Position numbers and translations under genes: made by a program. This document shows, piece after piece, positions 1 through 5,504 of a DNA stretch of 6,389 nucleotides. The stretch covers positions 1 to 6,389 of the forward strand of contig JAADGB010000028.1 of the NCBI GenBank assembly GCA_013152575.1, written 5' to 3'. This DNA is from Thermoproteota archaeon (GTDB lineage Archaea; Thermoproteota; Thermoprotei_A; Sulfolobales; Acidilobaceae). A model generated the notes under the pieces. The model was not told the origin of the DNA, made no database searches, and saw only the letters and a program-made list of their open reading frames with translations. Every line of letters begins with the position of its first letter. Within the stretch, counting starts at the first letter, position 1.

Positions 1-1
1 G

Positions 2-343
2 GGCCAACCGATCGTCAACTATAGCGCGGCAGATAAGAGGAGATTCGAGTTCACTGTAGGCGTCGCCTATGGCACAGACCTCGATAAAGCGATAAAGGTT
101 GCATTGAACGCATTGAAGGAGATACCAGAGATACTCTCTGATCCAGCACCACAGGTACTAGTGTGGGAGTTAGCGGATAGCAGTATCAACTTGCAGATCC
201 GGGCTTGGGCTGAAAAGGAAAACTTTCTCACGGCACGGGTCAAGGCTATCCGGAAGGTATATGAGGCCTTCAGCGAGGCTGGCATCGAGATACCATTCCC
301 TCAACTGGAGGTAACCTTGAAGAAGAGAGAACCAAGCCAGTGA
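2..343 (+). CDS. mscS: MscS-family mechanosensitive ion channel, C-terminal part (5' end outside window)
   Basis: This is the last 113 residues of a small-conductance mechanosensitive channel, a membrane protein that opens under tension to release solutes during osmotic downshock. The reading frame is open from base 2, so the gene starts upstream of the window; internal TTG codons near base 104 are not the start. What is seen matches the cytoplasmic C-terminal region of MscS: a PIVNYS segment, then RRFEFTVGVAYGTDLDKA, a DPAPQVLV turn, LADSSINLQIRAW, and the closing GIEIPFPQ motif typical of the family just before the end. The membrane helices and pore would lie in the missing part. The gene ends in TGA and converges on the thiR-like gene with a 10-nt gap. 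Family assignment is confident; the ion or osmolyte handled cannot be read from this fragment. Confidence 0.9.
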   Translation, partial: GQPIVNYSAADKRRFEFTVGVAYGTDLDKAIKVALNALKEIPEILSDPAPQVLVWELADSSINLQIRAWAEKENFLTARVKAIRKVYEAFSEAGIEIPFPQLEVTLKKREPSQ

Positions 344-353
344 CCGGGGGTAT

Positions 354-1142
354 TCAGCCCTCTACAAGTTTTTTGATAGTATCAACCAGCAGGTTGGGGT
401 CCCTTGAGACTATGTATACGACTGGTTCGAGGTTCTCATCCATCTCAATCTCGGTAGCAACGCCTTCGATCTCGTACAGTTTATCAATGTATTTCTTGTT
501 GAATTTGATGACGAAAGCCCAGGTATCCGTGTTCCACTTACGAGCATACTTCAATGCTACCCTACCAACATGTTTAGAGCCACCATACACTGGTGAGACC
601 GCTACTATGACCCGCTTGCTAGTAGCCTTCACGATCCTACCATCCAACCCGATAACATCATCTATGGACTGGGCGTTCTTGGGCGAATACGCGAGGTTTG
701 ACCCAACCTCTGGTATAAGGTCTATTATTGGTAGAGAGATGAGCCTCTCCAAAGTAGCATAGTATATCTTGAGTATAGGTGGCTGCTCGCTGCATAACGT
801 GGCCTCGCATAACGCGTAGTTCTCCATGCAGTAACTAGACTGGAGTGCTAGCGTGTTAGCAATTATACTGAGCTCCCTATAGTCTCCCTTGATGATCTTC
901 TCACAAGCTATATCGAGCATCAAGTTGAGCGTTGACCTGTTTATGCCAAGGCGCTCTAACTCCCTCATATATGCTTCTCTATCTCCCCTGAGATACTTGT
1001 ATATCATGGGCTGTGTAACTCCTAGGAGCCTCGCTATCTGGTGTTGACTAAGCCCTCTACTGTAAAGGCAGTGTGACAATGCTCCTCTCAGCGAAGGTAA
1101 TATGCTCCTCGCAACGTATTCTTGGGGTAGTTCACTCGTCAA
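354..1142 (-). CDS. HTH-ThiN transcriptional regulator (ThiR-like)
   Basis: A 262-residue protein with an N-terminal helix-turn-helix (about residues 20-53; SQHQIARLLGVTQPMIYKYL reads as a Cro/CI-type HTH) and a C-terminal ThiN-like domain (about 140-260). ThiN signatures seen are IPEVGSNLAYSPKNA, DVIGLDGRI and the YGGSKHVGR motif. In archaea, HTH-ThiN proteins (ThiR) are known as repressors of thiamine synthesis and uptake genes that sense a thiamine phosphate; that role here is inferred. The ThiN domain looks short: the stretch leading to the usual GKEPM motif is reduced, and the C-terminus realigns at LEPVVYIVSRDP. A cysteine cluster (C105, C112, C117) sits in the linker. The TTG start is the first one available after an in-frame stop and follows AGAGGGG. 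No thiamine gene is in the window, so the target is unknown. A non-thiamine ligand is possible. Confidence 0.8.
   Translation of the reverse strand: MTSELPQEYVARSILPSLRGALSHCLYSRGLSQHQIARLLGVTQPMIYKYLRGDREAYMRELERLGINRSTLNLMLDIACEKIIKGDYRELSIIANTLALQSSYCMENYALCEATLCSEQPPILKIYYATLERLISLPIIDLIPEVGSNLAYSPKNAQSIDDVIGLDGRIVKATSKRVIVAVSPVYGGSKHVGRVALKYARKWNTDTWAFVIKFNKKYIDKLYEIEGVATEIEMDENLEPVVYIVSRDPNLLVDTIKKLVEG
369..374 (+). terminator. possible T-tract terminator for the channel gene
   Basis: Six T residues in a row occur 25 nt after the TGA of the channel gene. Archaeal RNA polymerase stops at T-rich non-template tracts without needing a hairpin, so this is a plausible stop site. It lies inside the 3' end of the opposing regulator gene. 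The tract is short and the call is an inference. Confidence 0.3.
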
Positions 1143-1152
1143 GATCCAGGTG

Positions 1153-1159
1153 CCCCTCT
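1153..1159 (-). promoter_or_regulatory. ribosome binding site of the thiR-like gene
   Basis: On the minus strand AGAGGGG lies 10 nt before the TTG start at 1142. It supports this start because an in-frame TAG stands only six codons upstream and no other start codon lies between. The spacing is slightly long. Confidence 0.4.
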
Positions 1160-1161
1160 AA

Positions 1162-1172
1162 GTATTCAATAC
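1162..1172. promoter_or_regulatory. small palindrome GTATT-C-AATAC, possible operator
   Basis: A perfect 5+5 bp palindrome around a single C lies in the divergent control region, between the AT-rich promoter box and the start of the regulator gene, about where the regulator's transcript should begin. Such a position suits autoregulation. The repeat is short enough to occur by chance. Confidence 0.22.
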
Positions 1173-1182
1173 CTCTCGGAGG

Positions 1183-1196
1183 CTTTAGAGCTTTAA
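1183..1196. promoter_or_regulatory. divergent AT-rich promoter boxes (TATA-like)
   Basis: The stretch CTTTAGAGCTTTAA carries two tandem CTTTA units. Read on the plus strand, CTTTAA at 1191-1196 is a TATA-like box predicting a transcript start near 1218-1221, about 18 nt before the UPF0148 start at 1238. Read on the minus strand, TTAAAG/CTAAAG predicts a start near 1160-1168, about 20 nt before the regulator's TTG. The two promoters would overlap, so binding there could affect both genes. Positions are inferred from archaeal promoter spacing, not measured. Confidence 0.4.
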
Positions 1197-1225
1197 CACG
1201 CCAGTAGGATACTGAATTGGTGGAG

Positions 1226-1231
1226 AGGAGG
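1226..1231 (+). promoter_or_regulatory. Shine-Dalgarno AGGAGG that sets the UPF0148 start
   Basis: AGGAGG followed by ATC matches the archaeal 16S anti-SD core and stands 6 nt before the TTG at 1238. A longer reading frame opens at TTG 1217, but this site would then lie inside the coding region and no good ribosome site precedes 1217. It decides for the 1238 start. Confidence 0.7.
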
Positions 1232-1237
1232 ATCAAC

Positions 1238-1642
1238 TTGGCAACGCCCAAGGACAAGGAGAAGGACAGAGAGCTTGTCAAGAAGATCGCTATGATGGTT
1301 ATGCAAGGAGCAGTAATGCTCGCCGAGACATGCCCCATATGCGGATCCCCACTCCTACGGCTGAAGACTGGCGAGACAGTCTGCCCTATCCACGGAAGAG
1401 TTATCATGGTAAGGAGCGATGAGGAGGCCAAAGAAATCGAGCTTGACAGCATAGTTGCAGAGGTAGAGCACTACGCAGCACAGCGCATACGCGAGCTGAT
1501 GGCTTCGGGCGAGCCAAAAGAGATACTGGAGTGGCTGCGGGTGATTGAGGCTGGCGAGAGGATAAGGGAGCTTAGAGAGAGGAGAAGAACCCCGCCACGA
1601 GAAGCCGAAAAGGGTGGTGAAAAGAGGAGTAGGAAGGGATAG
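1238..1642 (+). CDS. UPF0148 / Sjogren's-scleroderma autoantigen 1 family zinc-ribbon protein
   Basis: A 134-residue soluble protein. Residues 1-30 are a charged helix leading into QGAVMLAETCP, then a compact zinc ribbon with CPIC (C32, C35) and CPIH (C49, H52) around PLLRLKTGETV; the fourth ligand is His rather than Cys. This arrangement (helix, CPxC, PLxRxKxGE, CPxH/CG) is the signature of the archaeal UPF0148 family, related to the human p27 autoantigen ZNRD2. The molecular role in archaea is not known to me. The rest (about 62-134) is predicted helical and highly charged, ending in a basic Arg/Lys-rich tail that could touch nucleic acid or protein. The start is TTG 1238, chosen for its AGGAGG; TTG 1217 would add seven residues. 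The gene lies divergent from the regulator and 74 nt before nurA, with no clear terminator between. Confidence 0.8.
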   Translation: MATPKDKEKDRELVKKIAMMVMQGAVMLAETCPICGSPLLRLKTGETVCPIHGRVIMVRSDEEAKEIELDSIVAEVEHYAAQRIRELMASGEPKEILEWLRVIEAGERIRELRERRRTPPREAEKGGEKRSRKG

Positions 1643-1649
1643 GATCCCT
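1635..1649 (+). repeat. short hairpin over the UPF0148 stop codon
   Basis: AGGGAT-AGG-ATCCCT forms a 6-bp stem with a 3-nt loop and includes the TAG stop codon. No T-tract follows, so it is a poor archaeal terminator; it may be incidental or a weak mRNA end structure. Confidence 0.25.
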
Positions 1650-1661
1650 CCAGTTACCGTG

Positions 1662-1668
1662 TTAATTA
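1662..1668 (+). promoter_or_regulatory. TATA-like box for the nurA-herA-pyrF operon
   Basis: TTAATTA is the most AT-rich element in the 74-nt gap before nurA. It predicts a transcript start near 1690 and a leader of about 27 nt. The operon may also receive read-through from the UPF0148 gene. Confidence 0.4.
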
Positions 1669-1673
1669 GGTAC

Positions 1674-1697
1674 TACCCTACGGTATCTGATAGGGTA
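1674..1697. repeat. inverted repeat TACCCTA-N10-TAGGGTA before nurA
   Basis: Two perfect 7-bp arms (1674-1680 and 1691-1697) flank a 10-nt spacer. The arm centres are 17 bp apart, and the element lies just downstream of the TATA-like box, spanning the expected transcript start. It could be an operator for a dimeric regulator or a leader hairpin. Confidence 0.4.
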
Positions 1698-1716
1698 TGA
1701 CCCCCGGGGATGTAGT

Positions 1717-3066
1717 GTGATAGACAAGTATACGGCCAATTATCTTACCAAGGCCAAAGTATACATTAAGAAGATCCTTGAGCAGGAGAATTCTCTAATC
1801 AGAGACTTCAAGCTATGCCCCGAAGGGCAACAACTATACGATCTACCAGAACCAAAACCCGTATCAGGCCATGCAGCCGTCGATGGTGGAAACCAATCAC
1901 TGCAGTTAGAGGACTTCACGTTCTTCGCTGTAAGGGCCTGGGCCTATATCCATGAGAAGGGCTCAGGGCAGGGAGGTGCATTCGTAGGCATCGTCGTGCC
2001 GCCCCATCACACTGATTATAGGATCTCGATCTATAGGGAGATCTTGGAGGCGGCGAGCCTAGTAGGTAACGGTATATCCTCCACTCGTAACCTTGCAGAG
2101 GAGGCTGATCTCGTCCTCTTCGACGGTAACATTAGGAACTCGATCAGATGGTGGAGTCCCGGAGCGGTTAGATGGGAGAACGGGGAGCAGCCCGATTTGA
2201 TTAACGACTTGGAGAGGGCGGCGGATAACATATGGAACCTGTACAAGAGTGGTTTAAGGCTTGATACTTTCAGCGACTTGAACTGTGATGGGAGAAACGA
2301 TTGCATAGTTGAGTTCATCACTAATCCGTCCAGGAGGCCTCGGACCCCTGAATTCATAATGGAGTTGGCGATGAGAGGCTACGATAAGGGCCTGTTCAAG
2401 GATAGCAAATGGATTACTGCGCTTGAGGTGGTTGAGAAACTCTACCTGTATAAGGAGGCTATTGAGTCCACTTGGAAGAACGGAGGATACCCTATCTTCC
2501 TATCGAAGTCTAGCACGAGTACAAGGCTCTGCAAGGAGAAGCATAGCGACATTTTCTACCTCAGGAGAATACACGGTAGAAACCTAAAGCCGGGATACAT
2601 TGTTTGGAGCGAGAGTGTACAGTGTGGGGCCTACGAGATTACTCGTCTCGTGACTAGGAAGGAGAAACAGATCGTACCGGGAGATATCTGTGCTGGGAGA
2701 AAGGAGCCGCGGCAGAAGTACAGGTTCTATCCGAGGCTCCTAGGACTGTACGAGTTCTACGTCGAGCGGCTCGGGTCGATAGAATTCTACGTAAGGCTGT
2801 CGAAGGCGGGTCCCTTCATGAACGCTAACCTTGCATTCGATATGAACATTGGGTTGAAGGATGAAGATGAGGTCCGGGCTATGGTGGAAGAGGCGCTTGC
2901 AAGGCTAGCCTCAGTCCCCATGACTCATGGTTATCCCCTCTCCCTTATGATAGCCCATCAACACGCCCGCATTCTCCCCGAGGAGGTTTTAGCGCTGGCC
3001 CGAGGGGCCGGCCTGGAGTTCGAGATTGATCCACGTTTGAAGGTTAGGTCGCGTAGCAGGTGGTAG
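1717..3066 (+). CDS. nurA: NurA nuclease (5'-3' DNA end resection)
   Basis: A 449-residue NurA-family nuclease. NurA is a dimeric, metal-dependent RNase H-like nuclease that works with the HerA motor to resect double-strand breaks for recombination. Seen in order: motif I AVDGGNQS with D56; LVLFDGNI with D136, the second acidic motif; FLSKSSTSTRL (261-271), the central Ser/Lys motif; and the C-terminal GYPLSLMIAHQHARI (406-419) with candidate active-site histidines H414/H416. Length is at the upper end for the family, near Pyrococcus NurA rather than the shorter Sulfolobus protein. Residues 187-195 (DLNCDGRND) resemble a calcium-binding loop, which I do not expect in NurA. GTG start preceded by GGGG at 7 nt. 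It ends 3 nt before herA, so the two are co-translated, as expected for a complex. No mre11 or rad50 adjoins. Confidence 0.88.
   Translation: MIDKYTANYLTKAKVYIKKILEQENSLIRDFKLCPEGQQLYDLPEPKPVSGHAAVDGGNQSLQLEDFTFFAVRAWAYIHEKGSGQGGAFVGIVVPPHHTDYRISIYREILEAASLVGNGISSTRNLAEEADLVLFDGNIRNSIRWWSPGAVRWENGEQPDLINDLERAADNIWNLYKSGLRLDTFSDLNCDGRNDCIVEFITNPSRRPRTPEFIMELAMRGYDKGLFKDSKWITALEVVEKLYLYKEAIESTWKNGGYPIFLSKSSTSTRLCKEKHSDIFYLRRIHGRNLKPGYIVWSESVQCGAYEITRLVTRKEKQIVPGDICAGRKEPRQKYRFYPRLLGLYEFYVERLGSIEFYVRLSKAGPFMNANLAFDMNIGLKDEDEVRAMVEEALARLASVPMTHGYPLSLMIAHQHARILPEEVLALARGAGLEFEIDPRLKVRSRSRW
3058..3063 (+). promoter_or_regulatory. ribosome binding site of herA inside the nurA end
   Basis: AGGTGG overlaps the last nurA codons and stands 6 nt before the herA ATG. 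It supports this ATG as the herA start and suggests coupled translation of the pair. Confidence 0.5.
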
Positions 3067-3069
3067 CCT

Positions 3070-4785
3070 ATGACTTGTGTGAGGGAGAGTATTGGATGGA
3101 TAGTTGGAGAGTCTACTCCTCTCAAGAGCCTCGTGATATTCGATAAGAGCAATAATGCACCTGTGAAGGCTGGAGACTACGTGGTAGCTGAGGGACCCGA
3201 GGGTTGTGTTCTCGGCATTGTCGAGACAGTCTGGTCTGGTCACAGAATGCTCCCTCCCTCAGTAACTGACCCAGAGGCCGTCTACCATATTGCTGAGTGG
3301 ACTGTTCAGGCGGGCGGTGAGGATATCTATAACCGGGGTAGTATTAGGTGGCTGGCCCTCCTAGATCCACTCCTTGCAAAGAAGAAGGTCGTAACCCCCA
3401 AGACCCCGGTAATGCCTGGATCAACTATCTCAAAGGCTGATCCATCACAGTTAGCCAGGATATTCTCGCCTGAGAGTAGGGGATGGATTAGGCTAGGCCA
3501 TCTTGCGGGAGACGATACTGTGGCATTCCATGTTGACGCTAATGGTCTCACCCGACACTTAGCAATACTAGCCGTGACGGGAGGCGGTAAGAGCAACACT
3601 GTATGTGTCTTGACCAAGAGGCTAGTAGGCCAGCTATGTGGTACAATGGTCATATTCGACATGCACGGGGAATACTCCAATATGAGGCTGCCGGGTGTTA
3701 GAATAAAGGTTCACAAGCCACCCAAACTCCATCCTACGAAGATAACAATCGACGAGTTATTCACGCTGACGAAGATGACTGAAGCCGCCGTGAGGCAGAG
3801 GAGATACTTGAGGTGGGCGTGGCATACTGCTATCGCATCCTATTACAAAATCCTAGCGAAAACTACCAAGCAGTACGAGGATATCGTTGGCTTGGCGAAG
3901 AACCTGATGGAGGCTCTCAGCGACAAGAATAAGCTAAAGAACATACACAGTATGATAACGTCAGGAAAGCCTGAAAGCAGTGAAATGCTCAAGAAGAACA
4001 TAACGATGTGGTTGAGACAGTTCCTTCCAGTGGGTCTAAGCGAGATAGTCGCTGAGGCCATAGTGGAGAACGAGTACTATCCGCCCAGGCAAGTCGTTAT
4101 GGATAGTCTTGAGGGTGCAATTGCGAAACTGGAGGATTTGGAGGCGTACTATTCAGAGATCCTCGACGTCACCGCCTACACTAATCTAATGGATGCAATT
4201 CCACCGTGTACTCTTACGGTATTCGACTTGTCAGAGCTAGATGAGGACGCGGCAGACGCCATAGTAAGCCACTATTTACGGAGACTGCTCATAGAACGCA
4301 AGCTGGCAAAAGTAGGAGCTGGAGGATACAGGTATCCGGCAATAGTTGTAATAGAAGAGGCTCACGTTCTAGTCCCAAAGGATGGTGGACGGCTGACAAA
4401 ATACTGGGCCGCGAGAGTTGCGAGAGAAGGCCGAAAATTCGGCCTAGGACTAGTACTAGTTAGCCAGAGGCCAAAGAATGTCGATCCCAACGTTCTAAGC
4501 CAAACCAACAACAAGATAATACTCAGAATGGTCGAGCCCGAGGACATTAGATATGTTCAGAGGGCCAGCGAAGAGATGAGCGATGACATAGCAAGCCTAC
4601 TACCGACACTGAATCCCGGAGAAGCCGTCATACTCGGCAAGATGGCGAAGCTTCCAGCACTAGTGAAGATCGACGAATGCTCTCAAGAGGAAAAGCCATC
4701 AGGTGGCGACATCGATATCGTGAAAATATGGTTGTCACACAAGGAGGAAGAGGACGAGGAGAGAAGAATACTAGAGGCGCTATAA
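3070..4785 (+). CDS. herA: HerA hexameric DNA translocase/helicase
   Basis: A 571-residue FtsK/HerA-superfamily ATPase that forms a hexameric ring, pumps DNA and drives the NurA nuclease. The N-terminus (about 5-60, IGWIVGES... DYVVAEG... GIVETVW) fits the HAS beta-barrel domain. TRHLAILAVTGGGKSNTV holds Walker A (G171-S175, K174), followed by FDMHGEYS (196-203). A helical region spans about 225-365. Walker B is IVVIEEAH (425-432, E429/E430), followed by AREGRKFGLGLVLVSQRP (451-468), carrying candidate arginine-finger residues and the sensor strand, then QTNNKIILRM. All ATPase motifs are intact. The C-terminus is acidic (EEEDEERR). The ATG starts 3 nt after nurA; the TAA stop is followed after 1 nt by pyrF. 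The VTGGGKSNT motif and intact layout fit canonical archaeal HerA better than diverged virus-defence relatives. Confidence 0.93.
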   Translation: MTCVRESIGWIVGESTPLKSLVIFDKSNNAPVKAGDYVVAEGPEGCVLGIVETVWSGHRMLPPSVTDPEAVYHIAEWTVQAGGEDIYNRGSIRWLALLDPLLAKKKVVTPKTPVMPGSTISKADPSQLARIFSPESRGWIRLGHLAGDDTVAFHVDANGLTRHLAILAVTGGGKSNTVCVLTKRLVGQLCGTMVIFDMHGEYSNMRLPGVRIKVHKPPKLHPTKITIDELFTLTKMTEAAVRQRRYLRWAWHTAIASYYKILAKTTKQYEDIVGLAKNLMEALSDKNKLKNIHSMITSGKPESSEMLKKNITMWLRQFLPVGLSEIVAEAIVENEYYPPRQVVMDSLEGAIAKLEDLEAYYSEILDVTAYTNLMDAIPPCTLTVFDLSELDEDAADAIVSHYLRRLLIERKLAKVGAGGYRYPAIVVIEEAHVLVPKDGGRLTKYWAARVAREGRKFGLGLVLVSQRPKNVDPNVLSQTNNKIILRMVEPEDIRYVQRASEEMSDDIASLLPTLNPGEAVILGKMAKLPALVKIDECSQEEKPSGGDIDIVKIWLSHKEEEDEERRILEAL

Positions 4786-4786
4786 C

Positions 4787-5437
4787 ATGAAACTACCAGT
4801 AATAGTTGGAATAGACTCGATAAGAGGAGATACTAGTAAGGCCTACAATCTAGCCAGCCAACTATGCAACCATGTCTCCGGGTTCAAGATAGGACTACCA
4901 AACATCTTAACATGCAAGGATATCGGCAATACGATTAGAAGGGCATGTCCAGACACGATGATAATCGCAGACCTGAAGCTAGCGGACATCGGATACACGA
5001 TGAAACTAGTCGCAAGCCACGCTGTAGAGTGGAGCGATGCAGTAATCGCCCACAGCTTCCCAGGCGTAGAGGGTGGACTTGACGAGTTGAAGGAATACCT
5101 AGATTCCAGAGGAAAGAAGCTAGTACTCGTTGCAACAATGAGCAATCCAGGAGCATCAAAGATAATGGACAAGGTATTAGACGACATCATAACCATAATA
5201 GAGAGTATAAAGCCGTGGGGAATAGTAGCACCCGCAACGAGAACAGAGAAGATAGAATACCTTCGTAGAAGACTCCCAGACACAATAATATTATCCCCGG
5301 GTATAGGAGCCCAAGGCGCAAAACCGGGCTCCTCGATAAGAGCAGGGGCAGACTACGAGATCATAGGACGAATGATCGCCAAGGCCGAGAACCCATTGAA
5401 GGTTGTTGAAGAGATACGTCCCTTCTACCAGCTATAA
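4787..5437 (+). CDS. pyrF: orotidine 5'-phosphate decarboxylase
   Basis: A 216-residue TIM-barrel enzyme that decarboxylates OMP to UMP, the last step of de novo pyrimidine synthesis, in the cytoplasm. Catalytic residues are in place: D10 in VGIDS, K34 in GFKIG, and the DxKxxDI motif at 62-68 (D62, K64, D67). S119 in TMSNPGA, the PGIGAQG phosphate and pyrimidine loop (171-177, Q176) and R195 in IIGR complete the site, matching the archaeal (Methanothermobacter-type) enzyme. Length is normal for archaea. The ATG lies 1 nt after the herA stop, with GAGG 9 nt before it, so it is probably translated from the nurA-herA transcript. Codon choice leans to ATA, CTA and AGA, as in the herA 3' half. It is followed by pyrB, a gene of the same pathway, after 67 nt. 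Confidence 0.96.
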   Translation: MKLPVIVGIDSIRGDTSKAYNLASQLCNHVSGFKIGLPNILTCKDIGNTIRRACPDTMIIADLKLADIGYTMKLVASHAVEWSDAVIAHSFPGVEGGLDELKEYLDSRGKKLVLVATMSNPGASKIMDKVLDDIITIIESIKPWGIVAPATRTEKIEYLRRRLPDTIILSPGIGAQGAKPGSSIRAGADYEIIGRMIAKAENPLKVVEEIRPFYQL

Positions 5438-5463
5438 CGGTCGGAATCAGCTGTATCGCTATC

Positions 5464-5469
5464 TTTAAT
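5464..5469 (+). promoter_or_regulatory. TATA-like box for pyrB
   Basis: TTTAAT within ATCTTTAATTT is the clear AT-rich element in the 67-nt gap between pyrF and pyrB. It predicts a transcript start near 5492, giving a leader of only about 12 nt that still holds the AGGG at 5494-5497. This suggests pyrB, probably with genes beyond the window, has its own promoter. Confidence 0.45.
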
Positions 5470-5504
5470 TTCCTCCGCTCAAGGACTCTTTACAGGGCAC
5501 ATTC

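Noticed and set aside
501..520. TGATGA-like box resembling a C/D guide RNA
   Set aside because: The C box lacks the leading purine and no D box (CTGA) follows at proper spacing; it lies within coding sequence.
340..762. 140-residue open frame on the plus strand opposite the ThiN domain
   Set aside because: It is antisense to the well-supported regulator gene and shows no recognisable motif; its composition is that of a shadow frame.
1217..1237. Longer N-terminus for the UPF0148 protein from TTG 1217
   Set aside because: It would place the AGGAGG site inside the coding region, start at about the expected transcript start and lack its own ribosome site.
1701..1709. CCCCCGGGG palindrome before nurA as a terminator
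   Set aside because: It has no loop and no T-tract; its GGGG half is better explained as the nurA ribosome binding site.
3070..4785. HerA as part of a phage-defence HerA/nuclease module
   Set aside because: The partner is a true NurA with all motifs, the HerA ATPase motifs and length are canonical, and neighbours are housekeeping genes without mobile-element signs.
4843..5283. 146-residue minus-strand frame opposite pyrF
   Set aside because: It lies wholly opposite pyrF, whose catalytic motifs are complete; it has no ribosome site or family resemblance.
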